Shown here: one piece after another, positions 54,431 to 63,432 of the stretch
Numbering within the stretch: position 1 is the stretch's first letter
How the letters are laid out: each line of letters begins with the position of its first letter
Assembly (NCBI RefSeq): GCF_020618775.1
Contig: NZ_JAESVB010000005.1
Coordinates: forward strand, 186,001 to 250,000
From: Acidisoma silvae
Lineage (GTDB): Bacteria > Pseudomonadota > Alphaproteobacteria > Acetobacterales > Acetobacteraceae
DNA: 64,000 bases
Direction: 5' to 3'
Notes under the pieces: model-generated
Told to the model about the DNA's origin: nothing
Databases searched by the model: none
What the model saw: the letters and a program-made list of their open reading frames with translations, nothing else
Position numbers and translations under genes: made by a program

Positions 54431-54985
54431 TTACATGCGGGGCAGCGCGACGCCGCGCTGGCCCATATATTTGCCGGCCTTATCGGCATAGCTGATTTCG
54501 GGCGCGCCCTCGCCCCGCAGGAAGAGGAACTGGCAGATGCCCTCGCCCGCGTAGATCTTGGCCGGCAGCGGCGTGGTATTGCTGATCTCGATGGTGACCT
54601 GGCCTTCCCATTCCGGTTCCAGCGGCGTCACGTTCACGATGATGCCGCAGCGGGCATAGGTGGATTTGCCCAGGCAGATCACCAGCACGTCGCGCGGGAT
54701 GCGGAAATATTCCACCGTATGGGCCAGCGCGAAGCTGTTGGGCGGGATGATGCAGACCGGCACCTTGCGGTCCACGAAGCTGGACGGGTTGAAGGCCTTG
54801 GGGTCGACCACCGCCGAATCGACATTGGTGAAGACCTTGAAGTCATCCGCCACCCGCGCGTCATAGCCGTAGGAGGACAGGCCGAAGCTGACCACGCCGT
54901 CCCGCTTCTGGGTCTCTACGAAGGGGTCGATCATGCCGCGCTCGGTCGCGAGGCGGCGAATCTCATGGTCGGGCAGGACGGACAT
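54431..54985 (-). CDS. dcd: dCTP deaminase
   Basis: The 184-residue protein has the Dcd motifs [25 protein letters not shown] and [36 protein letters not shown] with the catalytic Glu. It deaminates dCTP to dUTP for thymidylate synthesis. Length fits the monofunctional type. It leads a dcd-murA pair. Confidence 0.97.
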   Translation of the reverse strand: MSVLPDHEIRRLATERGMIDPFVETQKRDGVVSFGLSSYGYDARVADDFKVFTNVDSAVVDPKAFNPSSFVDRKVPVCIIPPNSFALAHTVEYFRIPRDVLVICLGKSTYARCGIIVNVTPLEPEWEGQVTIEISNTTPLPAKIYAGEGICQFLFLRGEGAPEISYADKAGKYMGQRGVALPRM

Positions 54986-55051
54986 AGGAAGAGACTCCGG
55001 GACTCGAGGTAAAAGGGGGCACGGCCGGGCCGCGCAATACTTCCCTCTAGC

Positions 55052-55261
55052 TCAGTCTGAAATAGGGGGAAACATATTGTGGGATGCGGCACCGTCCTCG
55101 GTCGCCGGCAGCGGCTGGCCGTCCTCATCCCGCCCGCGCGCCTGGGTTTTGCGGCGGCGCAGATTGGCGCGCAGCGCCTCGGCACGGCGCGCGTCACGCG
55201 CGGCTTTGGCGGCTTCCGCCGCAGGCCCGATGGGGGGCTGGCTTTTGTCCCTGTCGCTCAC
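55052..55261 (-). CDS. Small basic conserved protein
   Basis: The 69-residue product is rich in Arg and Ala, with a helical AAKAARDARRAEALRANLRR segment and an acidic, Pro-containing tail. It resembles a short protein found near cell-wall genes in many alphaproteobacteria, but I cannot name a function. It is 66 bases upstream of dcd on the same strand. Confidence 0.6.
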   Translation of the reverse strand: MSDRDKSQPPIGPAAEAAKAARDARRAEALRANLRRRKTQARGRDEDGQPLPATEDGAASHNMFPPISD

Positions 55262-55435
55262 AGGAACCGCATCTGCGACGGGCGGAGGGGAAAGTCAATT
55301 TTAACGGCGCCGCCGGTAACACGATATGTGATGCTCGATCCGCCGATCTTGGCCGATTCCTGCTTGCGGCTGAGCGGGGGGAGTTCAAGGATTGCATCAA
55401 GTTCATCCGGCCGTAACCACTCCATGGGAGACCAC

Positions 55436-56926
55436 ATGACCGCCAGCAAGGAGCAGTTGGACCATATCGCCCGGATCGATGCCGCCGAAGCCGGGCTGAA
55501 ACACGGGCTGAGCAACCGGCAGATCCAGATGATCGCCATCGGCGGCGCCATCGGCACCGGCCTGTTTCTCGGCGCGGGCGCGCGGCTGCAAGTCTCGGGG
55601 CCGGCGCTGGCCATCGTCTATCTGGTCTGCGGCGTCGTCGCTTTCCTGATCCTGCGGGCATTGGGCGAGCTGGTGATGCACCGCCCGACCTCGGGCAGTT
55701 TCGTCTCCTATTCCCGTGAATTTCTGGGCGAGCGCGCGTCCTATGTCGCCGGCTGGCTCTATTTTCTGAACTGGGCGATGACCGGCATCGTCGATATCAC
55801 CGCCGTCGCCCTTTATATGCACTACTGGCATATTTTCGGCGATGTGCCGCAATGGGCCTTCGCGCTCATCGCGCTCGTGATCGTCACCGCCATCAATATG
55901 GTCGGCGTCAAATGGTTCGGCGAGATGGAATTCTGGTTCGCCATCCTGAAGGTGGCGGCGCTGGTTCTGTTCCTGATCGTCGGCGTGGTGGTGCTGGGCG
56001 CGGGTATCCATGTCGACGGCCATACGCCCGGCTTCGCCATGATTTCTCATAATGGCGGCATTTTCCCACATGGATTATTGCCAGCGATCGTACTGACCCA
56101 GGGCGTCATCTTCGCCTATGCCGGCGTCGAAATTCTGGGTGTGGCCGCCGGCGAGGCTCAGGACGCCCGCAAAATCCTGCCGCGCGCCATCAACAGCGTC
56201 ATCTGGCGTATCGCCATATTCTATGTCGGCTCGGTGGTGCTGCTGGTCATGCTGCTGCCTTGGAACGCCTATCACGCCGGGCAAAGCCCTTTCGTGACCT
56301 TCTTCCATGCGCTCGGCATCGAAGGCACCGGCACGGCGATGAATATCATCGTCATCACCGCCGCCCTCTCAAGCCTCAACTCCGGCCTCTATTCCACAGG
56401 GCGCGTGCTGCGCTCGCTGGCCATCGGCGGGTCCGCCCCGCCGCAGCTGGCCCATCTGAACGCCCAGGCCGTGCCCTATAAGGGCATTATGGTGACGGTC
56501 GTCGTCTATCTCATCGGCGTCGTGCTGAACTATGTGGTGCCGAGCCAGGTCTTCGAGCTGGTTCTCAATATCGCTTCCATCGGCGTGCTGAGCACCTGGG
56601 CCTTCATCGTCGTCTGCCAGATGAAGCTGCGCAGCTCGATCAACCGGGGCGAGAACGAGGCCGTTTCCTTCCGCATGCCCTGGGCGCCCTTCACCTCATG
56701 GCTGACCCTCGCCTTTCTCCTGGCGGTCGTGGTGGTGATGGGTTTCGACTATCCGGACGGCACTGTGACGGTGGCCGCCATCCCGGTTCTTGCGATCATT
56801 CTCGCTCTCGGCTGGATCCTGCTGCACCGGCGCGCCGAGGTGGAGAGTTCCTCCCTGCCCTCGGCCACGCTCACCCGCCGCATCTTCGACAGGGATGAGG
56901 ATAAGGATCGGCGCGACCGGCATTGA
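55436..56926 (+). CDS. Amino acid permease (AnsP/GabP type)
   Basis: The 496-residue protein has twelve membrane helices and the classical start HGLSNRQIQMIAIGGAIGTGLFLGAG. SGSFVSYSREFLG, and FAYAGVEILGVAAGEAQDARKILPRAI, are typical of the amino acid transporter family of APC. Asparagine, GABA or D-Ser/Gly are possible substrates. ATG 55436 has GGGAG five bases upstream; an in-frame ATG at 55424 overlaps that site. Confidence 0.9.
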   Translation: MTASKEQLDHIARIDAAEAGLKHGLSNRQIQMIAIGGAIGTGLFLGAGARLQVSGPALAIVYLVCGVVAFLILRALGELVMHRPTSGSFVSYSREFLGERASYVAGWLYFLNWAMTGIVDITAVALYMHYWHIFGDVPQWAFALIALVIVTAINMVGVKWFGEMEFWFAILKVAALVLFLIVGVVVLGAGIHVDGHTPGFAMISHNGGIFPHGLLPAIVLTQGVIFAYAGVEILGVAAGEAQDARKILPRAINSVIWRIAIFYVGSVVLLVMLLPWNAYHAGQSPFVTFFHALGIEGTGTAMNIIVITAALSSLNSGLYSTGRVLRSLAIGGSAPPQLAHLNAQAVPYKGIMVTVVVYLIGVVLNYVVPSQVFELVLNIASIGVLSTWAFIVVCQMKLRSSINRGENEAVSFRMPWAPFTSWLTLAFLLAVVVVMGFDYPDGTVTVAAIPVLAIILALGWILLHRRAEVESSSLPSATLTRRIFDRDEDKDRRDRH

Positions 56927-56940
56927 CGCCACGTTTCAAG

Positions 56941-56968
56941 GGGGGTTGCGCGGCTTGCCGCGACCCCC
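56941..56968 (+). terminator. Hairpin after the amino acid permease
   Basis: GGGGGTTGCG at the left pairs with CGCGACCCCC at the right, with one G-T pair. It lies 15 bases after the permease stop and 25 before the tRNA gene. No T-tract. Confidence 0.5.
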
Positions 56969-56993
56969 TATGAAGCGCGCCACGCCACACGGC

Positions 56994-57068
<75 letters not shown>

Positions 57069-57132
57069 TTTTCCCTTTGAAATCAACGCTCTACAGATGG
57101 TTTGGCGTAAAATGGCGTAACGGCCTTTGGCG

Positions 57133-57327
57133 TCAGAAATTCTTGGGCAAACCAGCTTGCTTGAGGATTTCGTTCGCGGTGTGCCGTCCCTTGATTGGAT
57201 TGGGCACTGAGAAATTGACCCCGGTCATGGGACTAAACCAGATCTGATGCTTTCCGCCTGTGCGGACCTGCATGCAGCCAGCCGCTTTGAGCAGCTGGAC
57301 GACATCGCGGTAAAAATCATGCGGCAC
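57133..57327 (-). CDS. hicA: HicA-family mRNA interferase toxin
   Basis: The 64-residue protein has the HicA double-stranded RNA-binding fold: LLKAAGCMQVRTGGKHQIWFSP with catalytic His in GGKHQIW, then SVPNPIKGRHTANEILKQAGL. HicA toxins cut mRNA when free of antitoxin. Start is GTG, three bases after the antitoxin stop. It lies 64 bases from the end of tRNA-Thr, a usual site for acquired modules. Confidence 0.85.
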   Translation of the reverse strand: MPHDFYRDVVQLLKAAGCMQVRTGGKHQIWFSPMTGVNFSVPNPIKGRHTANEILKQAGLPKNF

Positions 57328-57330
57328 GGG

Positions 57331-57579
57331 TCAGGCGAAGGTGATTTCTTCGGAGCGATCAGCCGCAAAACGCAAGATGACACTGCTACCGTGCCCATCC
57401 CCATTCAGGCGGAGAAGTTCCGGCACGATCTCGCGCACATCGGCGATCAGCCCTTCGATTGTATCGGATTCGGCGACGAGTCCGCGAAGGTCATTGCTTT
57501 CCGCCCACCAAACGGAAGCCTCAGCGTCCCAATGCGCCATGACGTCAAAGACTTTGCCCGCTGCTTTGGTCAGACCCAT
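57331..57579 (-). CDS. DUF1902 antitoxin partner of HicA
   Basis: The 82-residue protein has the DUF1902/HicB-like partial RNase H fold: FDVMAHWDAEASVWWAESNDLRGLVAESDTIEGLIADVREIVPELL. It is encoded directly upstream of hicA, as expected for an antitoxin. Unlike full HicB it has no DNA-binding domain, so self-regulation would need another factor. Confidence 0.82.
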   Translation of the reverse strand: MGLTKAAGKVFDVMAHWDAEASVWWAESNDLRGLVAESDTIEGLIADVREIVPELLRLNGDGHGSSVILRFAADRSEEITFA

Positions 57580-57699
57580 ACCCCCATCGTCGCGTCCCTC
57601 CCCGATGGCATGTGGCGGCGCTTTCCGCGCGCTTGAGCGTCAGCACCCTACATCGGTCGCTGAGCAGGGCAACTTAAATGCGCAAGACGTGCCCGCCGG

Positions 57700-57933
57700 T
57701 CACCGCGGGTCGGCATAGCCCGGCTTGATGAACAGCGTCGCCGGCTTATCCGCAATCTCAGGCCCATAGACGTCCTGGCCCCAGGCTTCAGGCGTCACAT
57801 CCTCGATGCTGACCGAAACCGATTCCGGCTTGCTGCCGAGTGTGGCGATGATCGCGTCATTGATGGCGCGCGCCAGCGCATCCTTCTGGGCCTGATCGCG
57901 GCCAGGGAACATCTTGATGATGGCATGGGGCAT
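57700..57933 (-). CDS. 4-oxalocrotonate tautomerase-like protein
   Basis: The 77-residue protein begins Met-Pro-His; the Pro becomes the N-terminal catalytic base of the tautomerase superfamily. PGRDQAQKDALARAINDAIIATL and VSVSIEDVTPEAWG are family features. It should tautomerise an enol or keto acid. ATG 57933 is fixed by the Pro. Confidence 0.88.
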   Translation of the reverse strand: MPHAIIKMFPGRDQAQKDALARAINDAIIATLGSKPESVSVSIEDVTPEAWGQDVYGPEIADKPATLFIKPGYADPR

Positions 57934-58007
57934 GGGTCGGTCTCCGTCCGTCAGAAAGGCCCAGAACGCCCCATGCCGCGCCATCTGTCTACAGACGGGC
58001 TGACAAA

Positions 58008-58457
58008 TCAGGGCGCCGAGGCGACGACCGCCGGTGCGGCACCGGCCGTCCCACAGGCCTGTTGATAGGCATTGGACGGGCTGATGGGCAGCGCCCGCCA
58101 GTGATCGCTGTCATAGCCGACGGCGATGAGGGAGCCGGTCGCCATCGGCCCCGAATACATCTCGTAATAAAGACCGCGCCGCTGATGCGAGGCGCAATTA
58201 TATTCGACCTGATACTTGATCGAGCCGACCGGCTTATTGTTGACCATCCGGTTGGAACTGTAATTCTGCATGCGCCAGATCACGGCGTAATCGTCCTGAC
58301 GCACCAAAGCCGAGGCCGCGACATAGCGCGTGACGTCCTTATGGGCACCGGTTTCGATCCAGCGATCCGCCAGAGGCTTGTCGGTTGCCGCCTGGGCCGA
58401 GACGGCCACAAGGCAGGCAGCGGAAGCGGCGAGCAAGACGCCGTGCAAGGTTTTCAT
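58008..58457 (-). CDS. Secreted adhesin-E-like protein
   Basis: The 149-residue protein has a signal peptide (MKTLHGVLLAASAACLVAVSAQA-AT). The mature part fits the surface-adhesin protein E type: YVAASALVRQDDYAVIWRMQNY, KYQVEYNCASHQRRG, and a late Cys that can pair with the first. Many such proteins in environmental bacteria are periplasmic and of unknown role. Start ATG 58457 is set by the signal. Confidence 0.75.
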   Translation of the reverse strand: MKTLHGVLLAASAACLVAVSAQAATDKPLADRWIETGAHKDVTRYVAASALVRQDDYAVIWRMQNYSSNRMVNNKPVGSIKYQVEYNCASHQRRGLYYEMYSGPMATGSLIAVGYDSDHWRALPISPSNAYQQACGTAGAAPAVVASAP

Positions 58458-58585
58458 GGCAGACCCTCGAATAACTAGCTCTGCCGTTATAGAGGATCCG
58501 CCCCTGATCCCGCGCGCCGGAATCCGTGACATCGCAGGCTTGTGACATTACGGCGAAAATGGGGCGCGCACGCGCCCGGCCCCTG

Positions 58586-59044
58586 TCAGTTGCGCGGCGG
58601 CTCGCCCGCCAGAAAGCGGCTGAAGGCCGCCAGTGTCGCCTCGGACGCGTAATGCTCCATGCCTTCCGCGTCCTCCTCCGCCGCTTCCTCCGGAACGCCG
58701 ATGGCGATAAGGAATTCCACCATCAGCCGATGCCGGGCGCGCACGCGCTGGGCCAGTTCCTGCCCGGCCTCGGTCAGGAAGATGCCGCGATAAGGACGCG
58801 AGGTGACCAGCCCTTCCCGCTTCAGCCGGGCGACGCATTTCAGCGCCGTCGGATGGGTGACGCCCATGCGCTTGGCGATATCGGTCGCCCGCGCCTCGCC
58901 ATGGGCGGCCATCAGATCGGCGATCAGCTCGACATAATCTTCCTGCACCACCCCGGACCGGGCGGAGCGCGCCTTGCCGAAACGCTCGGCCTGGGTCGGC
59001 TCCTCCGGCATGTCGGCCGGAATTTCGGATGGGTCGTCAGCCAC
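58586..59044 (-). CDS. mntR: Manganese-responsive regulator MntR (DtxR family)
   Basis: The 152-residue protein has an unordered 30-residue N-terminus, a winged helix (DIAKRMGVTHPTALKCVARLKREGL), and a metal-binding/dimer domain. Ligands are His105, Glu127, Glu130 and His131 (DAEGMEH). It lacks an SH3 domain, as MntR does. It should repress metal uptake when manganese is high. The divergent NRAMP-type gene is the obvious target. Confidence 0.92.
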   Translation of the reverse strand: MADDPSEIPADMPEEPTQAERFGKARSARSGVVQEDYVELIADLMAAHGEARATDIAKRMGVTHPTALKCVARLKREGLVTSRPYRGIFLTEAGQELAQRVRARHRLMVEFLIAIGVPEEAAEEDAEGMEHYASEATLAAFSRFLAGEPPRN

Positions 59045-59157
59045 GCCGCCTGCACCACGCTCAATTGACAGAGACCCCTTCTAGCCGATCCGGGCCGCAT
59101 CGCGTCAATCTCAAGCCATGCCATCATGACAATGCCGGGGCGTGACCTCAAAGCCCA

Positions 59158-59185
59158 TTGACTGAATTGTACCCTTGGCTACATT
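59158..59185 (+). promoter_or_regulatory. Promoter of the NRAMP-like gene with overlapping MntR-type dyad
   Basis: TTGACT at 59158-59163 and TACATT at 59180-59185 are spaced by 16 bases. The region 59171-59181 and its flanks form an imperfect dyad; on the minus strand it reads TAGCCAAGGGTA, which matches 10 of 12 positions of the core of the Escherichia coli MntR box as I recall it. Binding here would block the -10 element. Confidence 0.55.
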
Positions 59186-59236
59186 CGGAAACACACAGAT
59201 GTGGCGGGTAGAGTTTCGCATGGGCTGGCTTTTCGC

Positions 59237-60583
59237 ATGAGCTGTGAGGAAACGTCCGGGGGCGCGGTGGCCATCGCGGCCGATGAGCGCCAGCGCAGCC
59301 TCGACCAGCTGAAGATTCTTCGCATACGCGCGGCCGGCCGCAGTTGGCGCCTGCTGTGGCTGCTGGCCGGCCCCGGCGTGCTCGTCATGCTGGGCGAAAA
59401 TGACGGCCCGTCGATGGTCTCCTACGCCACCACGGGCGCGACCTATGGCGTCGGCTTTTTCGTGCCCTTCATCGTGGCGACCTTCGCCATGTCCTTCATC
59501 GTCCAGGAAATGACGGTACGCCTGGGCATCGCCACCGGGCGCGGCCATGCCGAGCTGATCTTTCAGCGCTTCGGCCCCTTCTGGGGCTATTTCGCCATGG
59601 CCGATCTCGTCTTCGGCAATGTGCTGACTTTGGTGACGGAATTCATCGCCATCCAGGCCGGCGGCCTCTATTTCGGCCTGCCCGCCTGGCTGTCCGTCCT
59701 ATGCGGCATCGTCGTCATCGTCGCCTCCCTCGGCCTACGCCGCTATGCGACCTGGGAACGGGTGCTGATGGTGCTGGCCGGGTTCAACCTGCTGTTTATC
59801 CCCGCCGCCCTGCTGGCCCATCCGGACGGCCATGCGCTGACCCATGCGCTGGCCCATTGGGGTCCGCTGCCCGGCGGCTTCAATACCGCCTTCGTCACCC
59901 TTATCCTTGCCAATATCGGTGCCACCGTGACGCCCTGGATGGTCTTCTTCCAGCAAAGCGCGGTCGTGGATAAGGGGCTGACGGAAGCCGACCTGCCGCA
60001 GGGCCGGCTGGATACGGCCATGGGCGCCTTTATCGCCGCCATCGCCGCCATCGCGACCGTCGTCGCGACCGCCCCGCTGTTCCTCCATCACGTCGACATT
60101 TCCAGCTTCGCCAGCGGCGCCGATTTCGCGACGGCGCTGCGACCCTATATCGGCTCGACCGGCGCGACGCTCTTCGCACTCGGCATTATCGAGGCCGGGC
60201 TGGTGGCGGCGATGACGATCTCGACCAGTTCCTCCTATGCCTTCGCGGAAACGCTTTCCGCGCGGCACAGCCTCAATCTCAATTTCCGGGACGGAAAGCT
60301 GTTCTATGGCGCGGCTATCGTTTCCGCCGTTGTCGCCGGCAGCGTGGTGTTGATCCCCGGCGCGCCTCTGCTGGCGATGACGTTGACGGTGAACGTCATC
60401 GCCACCCTGCTGATGGCGCCCGCTTTGCTGTTTCTGCTGCTGCTGGTGAACGACCGCATGATCATGGGCAATCTCGCCAATGGCCGGCTGGCCAATCTGG
60501 CCGGCGGCACCATCGTCATCGCCATCTCGCTGGTCGGCGCGCTGTATGGGCTGATCACCGTCTTTCCGAATGTCCTGGGCTGA
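59237..60583 (+). CDS. Non-canonical NRAMP-family metal transporter
   Basis: The 448-residue protein has eleven membrane helices and an NRAMP layout, but helix 1 carries GENDGPS (residues 53-59) in place of DPGN, and helix 6 has TPWMVFFQQSAVVDKGL without the MPH motif. This places it in the divergent branch of SLC11 that includes the magnesium-transporting NRMTs. Divergent mntR suggests manganese is a substrate or signal. ATG 59237 is preferred to an upstream GTG-type start because it lies after the promoter. Confidence 0.88.
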   Translation: MSCEETSGGAVAIAADERQRSLDQLKILRIRAAGRSWRLLWLLAGPGVLVMLGENDGPSMVSYATTGATYGVGFFVPFIVATFAMSFIVQEMTVRLGIATGRGHAELIFQRFGPFWGYFAMADLVFGNVLTLVTEFIAIQAGGLYFGLPAWLSVLCGIVVIVASLGLRRYATWERVLMVLAGFNLLFIPAALLAHPDGHALTHALAHWGPLPGGFNTAFVTLILANIGATVTPWMVFFQQSAVVDKGLTEADLPQGRLDTAMGAFIAAIAAIATVVATAPLFLHHVDISSFASGADFATALRPYIGSTGATLFALGIIEAGLVAAMTISTSSSYAFAETLSARHSLNLNFRDGKLFYGAAIVSAVVAGSVVLIPGAPLLAMTLTVNVIATLLMAPALLFLLLLVNDRMIMGNLANGRLANLAGGTIVIAISLVGALYGLITVFPNVLG

Positions 60584-60594
60584 GGAGCATTGCC

Positions 60595-60774
60595 ATGACC
60601 CCAGACCCGATGATGACCGCCCGCCGCCCGGATGGATCGCTGGCACCGCTGCCCCGTGCCAAGCTCGGTCGCTTCGCGCTGTCGCTGCTGTATCTGCTGC
60701 GCGTCTATGTGCTGATCGCCATTCCCATCGTCGCCTATGCCTTCATCCGTGCCCTGCATCAGGCGCCGCATTGA
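60595..60774 (+). CDS. Small single-span membrane protein behind the NRAMP gene
   Basis: The 59-residue product has a charged N-terminal half and one hydrophobic helix (about residues 28-50), then a short tail. GAGGAG lies seven bases before the ATG, and the gene begins 11 bases after the transporter stop. Small proteins such as MntS or subunit-like peptides are known near manganese systems; any shared role is a guess. Confidence 0.7.
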   Translation: MTPDPMMTARRPDGSLAPLPRAKLGRFALSLLYLLRVYVLIAIPIVAYAFIRALHQAPH

Positions 60775-60875
60775 AGACCCTGCCGGGCAAGCCCAGCTGA
60801 CGCTGCGACAGCTTTCTTGGCGGCGGCGAAAGCGGCCGGGTATAGAGGGGCCGATGAGCGAGCGAGGAACAGAGA

Positions 60876-61586
60876 GTGAGCGACGGGTCTGGCGATAACT
60901 ACGAAGCCGACGATATGGACCAATGGGCCAATACCATTGGTGACGACGAGGAACTGGCCACGCTATGGGCCGCCCTCCTGGCGGCCATCGCGGAAGCCGG
61001 ACCGAAGGAGCTGGAAACCAGCCTGGCCACGCATTTCGCGACGCTCGGCGCGCGCAGCCGGCGCACGACGGAAGGCCTCATCCTGGCAGTGATCGCCGCG
61101 ACCGCCGCCGAAGGCCCGGCCTGGGATGACTGGCGCGTGGTGCTGCATCGGCATTTCGCGCGGGACGAGCGGATGGACCTCAGCGTCGCCGCCGCCATCC
61201 TGACGGAATGGCGGAAGGAGGAGACCCCGCCCGACTGGTATTCCCTGCCCGACCGCGTCACCGAACGCGTCTTCCGGTCCTATGTGCAGGATATGCGCAG
61301 CCTGCTCGATCTGCTCGATAAGCCGGACGAAGCCGCCGCAGCGGCGGCTGGCCTGGTGACCTTGGCCAGCGAATTATTCGATGTTGCCATCGCCATGGAA
61401 CCTGAAGCGGTCGAGGAATTGCAGCATTCGCTGGAAGCGGCCGAGCTGATCCAGTCGGTGCAGCAAAAACTGTCCGAAACATCCGAAGAGCAGCCGGCGG
61501 CCATCGCCCAGAACCTGGCCAAGGCGCAGGCGCTGATCGAGGTGACGCTGCGGCAGCTTGAGATCGGGCCTTCTGTGGTGCATTAG
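60876..61586 (+). CDS. Acidic all-helical protein of unknown function
   Basis: The 236-residue product is rich in Ala, Glu and Leu. It has no signal peptide, membrane helix or motif that I recognise. Tryptophans cluster in the first 140 residues (DQWAN, TLWAAL, WDDWRVV, TEWRKEE, DWYSLPDRV). The last 60 residues look like a coiled coil. Start is GTG with GAGGAA about eight bases upstream. It is co-directional with the metal transporter unit. Confidence 0.65.
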   Translation: MSDGSGDNYEADDMDQWANTIGDDEELATLWAALLAAIAEAGPKELETSLATHFATLGARSRRTTEGLILAVIAATAAEGPAWDDWRVVLHRHFARDERMDLSVAAAILTEWRKEETPPDWYSLPDRVTERVFRSYVQDMRSLLDLLDKPDEAAAAAAGLVTLASELFDVAIAMEPEAVEELQHSLEAAELIQSVQQKLSETSEEQPAAIAQNLAKAQALIEVTLRQLEIGPSVVH

Positions 61587-61631
61587 GCTTCGTCCATCAT
61601 GACGGCCACTGACATGTAGTGGCGCTCTATC

Positions 61632-61706
61632 GGGTAGATGCCCGGCATGAAGCCGGGCATGACACGTAAACAATCGTCATCCCCGGGCTTGTCCAGGGGA
61701 TTTACC
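61632..61706. repeat. Extragenic palindrome, copy 4 (variant)
   Basis: ATGCCCGGC-ATGAA-GCCGGGCAT (61638-61660) is followed by a second hairpin, ATCCCC to GGGGAT (61679-61701). Outer GGGTA and TACCC also pair. The order of parts differs from copies 1 and 2 (GATGCCCGGC first, GTCATCCCC second). Confidence 0.65.
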
Positions 61707-61768
61707 CCGCGATGCGCCATTGCTGGCTGAGGAAAGCCCGCGACTCTCGCTCAACCCTAAGGACATCC

Positions 61769-63346
61769 ATGGCCCTGCTCCGCCGGGTCGCCACCGTCGG
61801 CGGCTATACGATGATCAGCCGCGTGCTCGGCTTCGTGCGCGAAATCCTCACCGCCTCGGCGCTGGGTGCGGGGGCCACCAGCGACGCGTTCTTCGTGGCG
61901 CTGCGCCTGCCCAACCTGTTCCGCACGCTCTTCGCGGAAGGCGCCTTTTCGGCCGCCTTCGTGCCGCTGTTTTCCGGCATGATCGCGAAGGACGGGCGAG
62001 ACGTCGCCATGCGCTTCGCCCAGGATACCTTCTCGGGCCTGCTGACGGCGCTGACCATTTTCACCATTCTGGGCGAGATTTTCGCCCCCGCCATCCTGCA
62101 TGTGGTGGCGCCCGGCTTCGACGCCGACCCCGCGCATTTCCGCCTGACGGTGGAGCTGACGCGCATCACCTTTCCCTATCTCGCCTTCATCTCTCTCGCT
62201 TCCTTCCAGGGGGGCCTGCTGAACGCGGTCGATCGTTTCGCGGCCACCGCCGCGACCTCCATCCTGCTCAATGTCTTCATCATCGCGGCCCTGCTGATCC
62301 ATCCGGTGACAGGCCAGAACCTGTCGCTGTCGGTGACGCTGGCCGGCATCGCGCAATGCCTGTGGCTGGCCTGGTCCTGCCGCCGCGCGGGCCTGAAGCT
62401 GGGCATGCCGCGCCTGCATCTGTCGCCCGAACTGCGCCGGCTGATGCGCGTCATGCTGCCCGGCGTCTTCGGTGCCGGGGCGACGCAGCTGAACCTGATG
62501 GTCTCGACCGCCATCGCCTCGTTGGCCCCCGTGGGCTCGGTCTCCTATCTCGCCTATGCCGACCGGCTGAACCAACTGCCGCTCGGCGTCGTCGGCATCG
62601 CGGTCGCGACCGCCATTCTGCCCACCCTCTCGCGCCACATCCGCCGCGGCGAGGATAGCGCCGCCCTGCATACGCAGAACCGGGGCCTGGAACTGGCGCT
62701 GCTGCTGACCCTGCCGGCAGCGGTGGCCCTGTTGCTGGAAAGCCATGCCATTTTGCAGGTGCTGTTCGAGCGTGGAAAATTCGGCCCGCATCAGGTGGCC
62801 GAGGTGGCACCGACCCTGGCCGCTTACGCCTTCGGCCTGCCCGCCTTCGTGCTCATCAAGGTCGTCATCACCGATTTCCTGGCGCGGCACGACACGCTGA
62901 CGCCGGTCAAGGTCGCGGCCAGCGCCATGGCGGTGAATATCGTGCTGACGATTACGCTCGGCCTTTATTCCGGCCTGGCCCATGTCGGCATCGCGCTGGC
63001 GACCTCCATCGCCGGCTGGGTCAATGCCGGCAGCCTGATGGTGATCTCCTCCCGCCGCCGGCATTTCTCTCTGGACCAGCGCAGCCGCCGCAGCATCCCC
63101 CGCATTCTGCTGGCCGCCATGGGCATGGGGGCGGCATTGATCGGCGTGCAGCATCTATTGCAGCCGGGCCTGAACGCACATCATCTTCTGCTGCGATTGA
63201 TTGCACTTTCGTCACTTGTCGGCAGCGGAATGGCAGTCTTCGCCCTGCTATGTCTGGTCCTTGGCGTCGCCCATCCGCGCGAGCTGAAGCGGATGCTGCG
63301 GGGCCGGCGCGGTGCGACGGCACCCACCACCGAGACTGTGCCGTGA
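61769..63346 (+). CDS. murJ: Lipid II flippase MurJ
   Basis: The 525-residue protein has fourteen membrane helices of the MurJ/MviN family. Family marks are SRVLGFVREILTASALGAGATSDAFFVALRLPNLFRTLFAEGAFSAAFVP at the start (shown in parts: SRVLGFVRE, SDAFFVA, LFAEGAF) and YADRLNQLPLGVVGIAVATAILP in the middle. It moves lipid-linked peptidoglycan precursor across the inner membrane. AAGGA lies six bases before the ATG. Confidence 0.96.
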   Translation: MALLRRVATVGGYTMISRVLGFVREILTASALGAGATSDAFFVALRLPNLFRTLFAEGAFSAAFVPLFSGMIAKDGRDVAMRFAQDTFSGLLTALTIFTILGEIFAPAILHVVAPGFDADPAHFRLTVELTRITFPYLAFISLASFQGGLLNAVDRFAATAATSILLNVFIIAALLIHPVTGQNLSLSVTLAGIAQCLWLAWSCRRAGLKLGMPRLHLSPELRRLMRVMLPGVFGAGATQLNLMVSTAIASLAPVGSVSYLAYADRLNQLPLGVVGIAVATAILPTLSRHIRRGEDSAALHTQNRGLELALLLTLPAAVALLLESHAILQVLFERGKFGPHQVAEVAPTLAAYAFGLPAFVLIKVVITDFLARHDTLTPVKVAASAMAVNIVLTITLGLYSGLAHVGIALATSIAGWVNAGSLMVISSRRRHFSLDQRSRRSIPRILLAAMGMGAALIGVQHLLQPGLNAHHLLLRLIALSSLVGSGMAVFALLCLVLGVAHPRELKRMLRGRRGATAPTTETVP

Positions 63347-63432
63347 GATTGACCGGCGGAATGGCAAGGTTCAGTCTCACACTGGAATAATGACGGCCCG
63401 GCAAAGCTGCGGCCTTTCGTGAGGGGCCGAGC

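Noticed and set aside
53106-54491. A 461-codon plus-strand frame antisense to murA
   Set aside because: murA has its active-site Lys and Cys in place; the opposite frame is His/Arg-rich without domains.
57098-57135. TGGCGTA repeats as a proven attachment site
   Set aside because: No integrase gene or matching copy of the tRNA 3' end was found in the window, so this stays a possibility only.
59237-60583. Naming the transporter MntH
   Set aside because: Both hallmark metal-binding motifs of MntH (DPGN and MPH) are absent.
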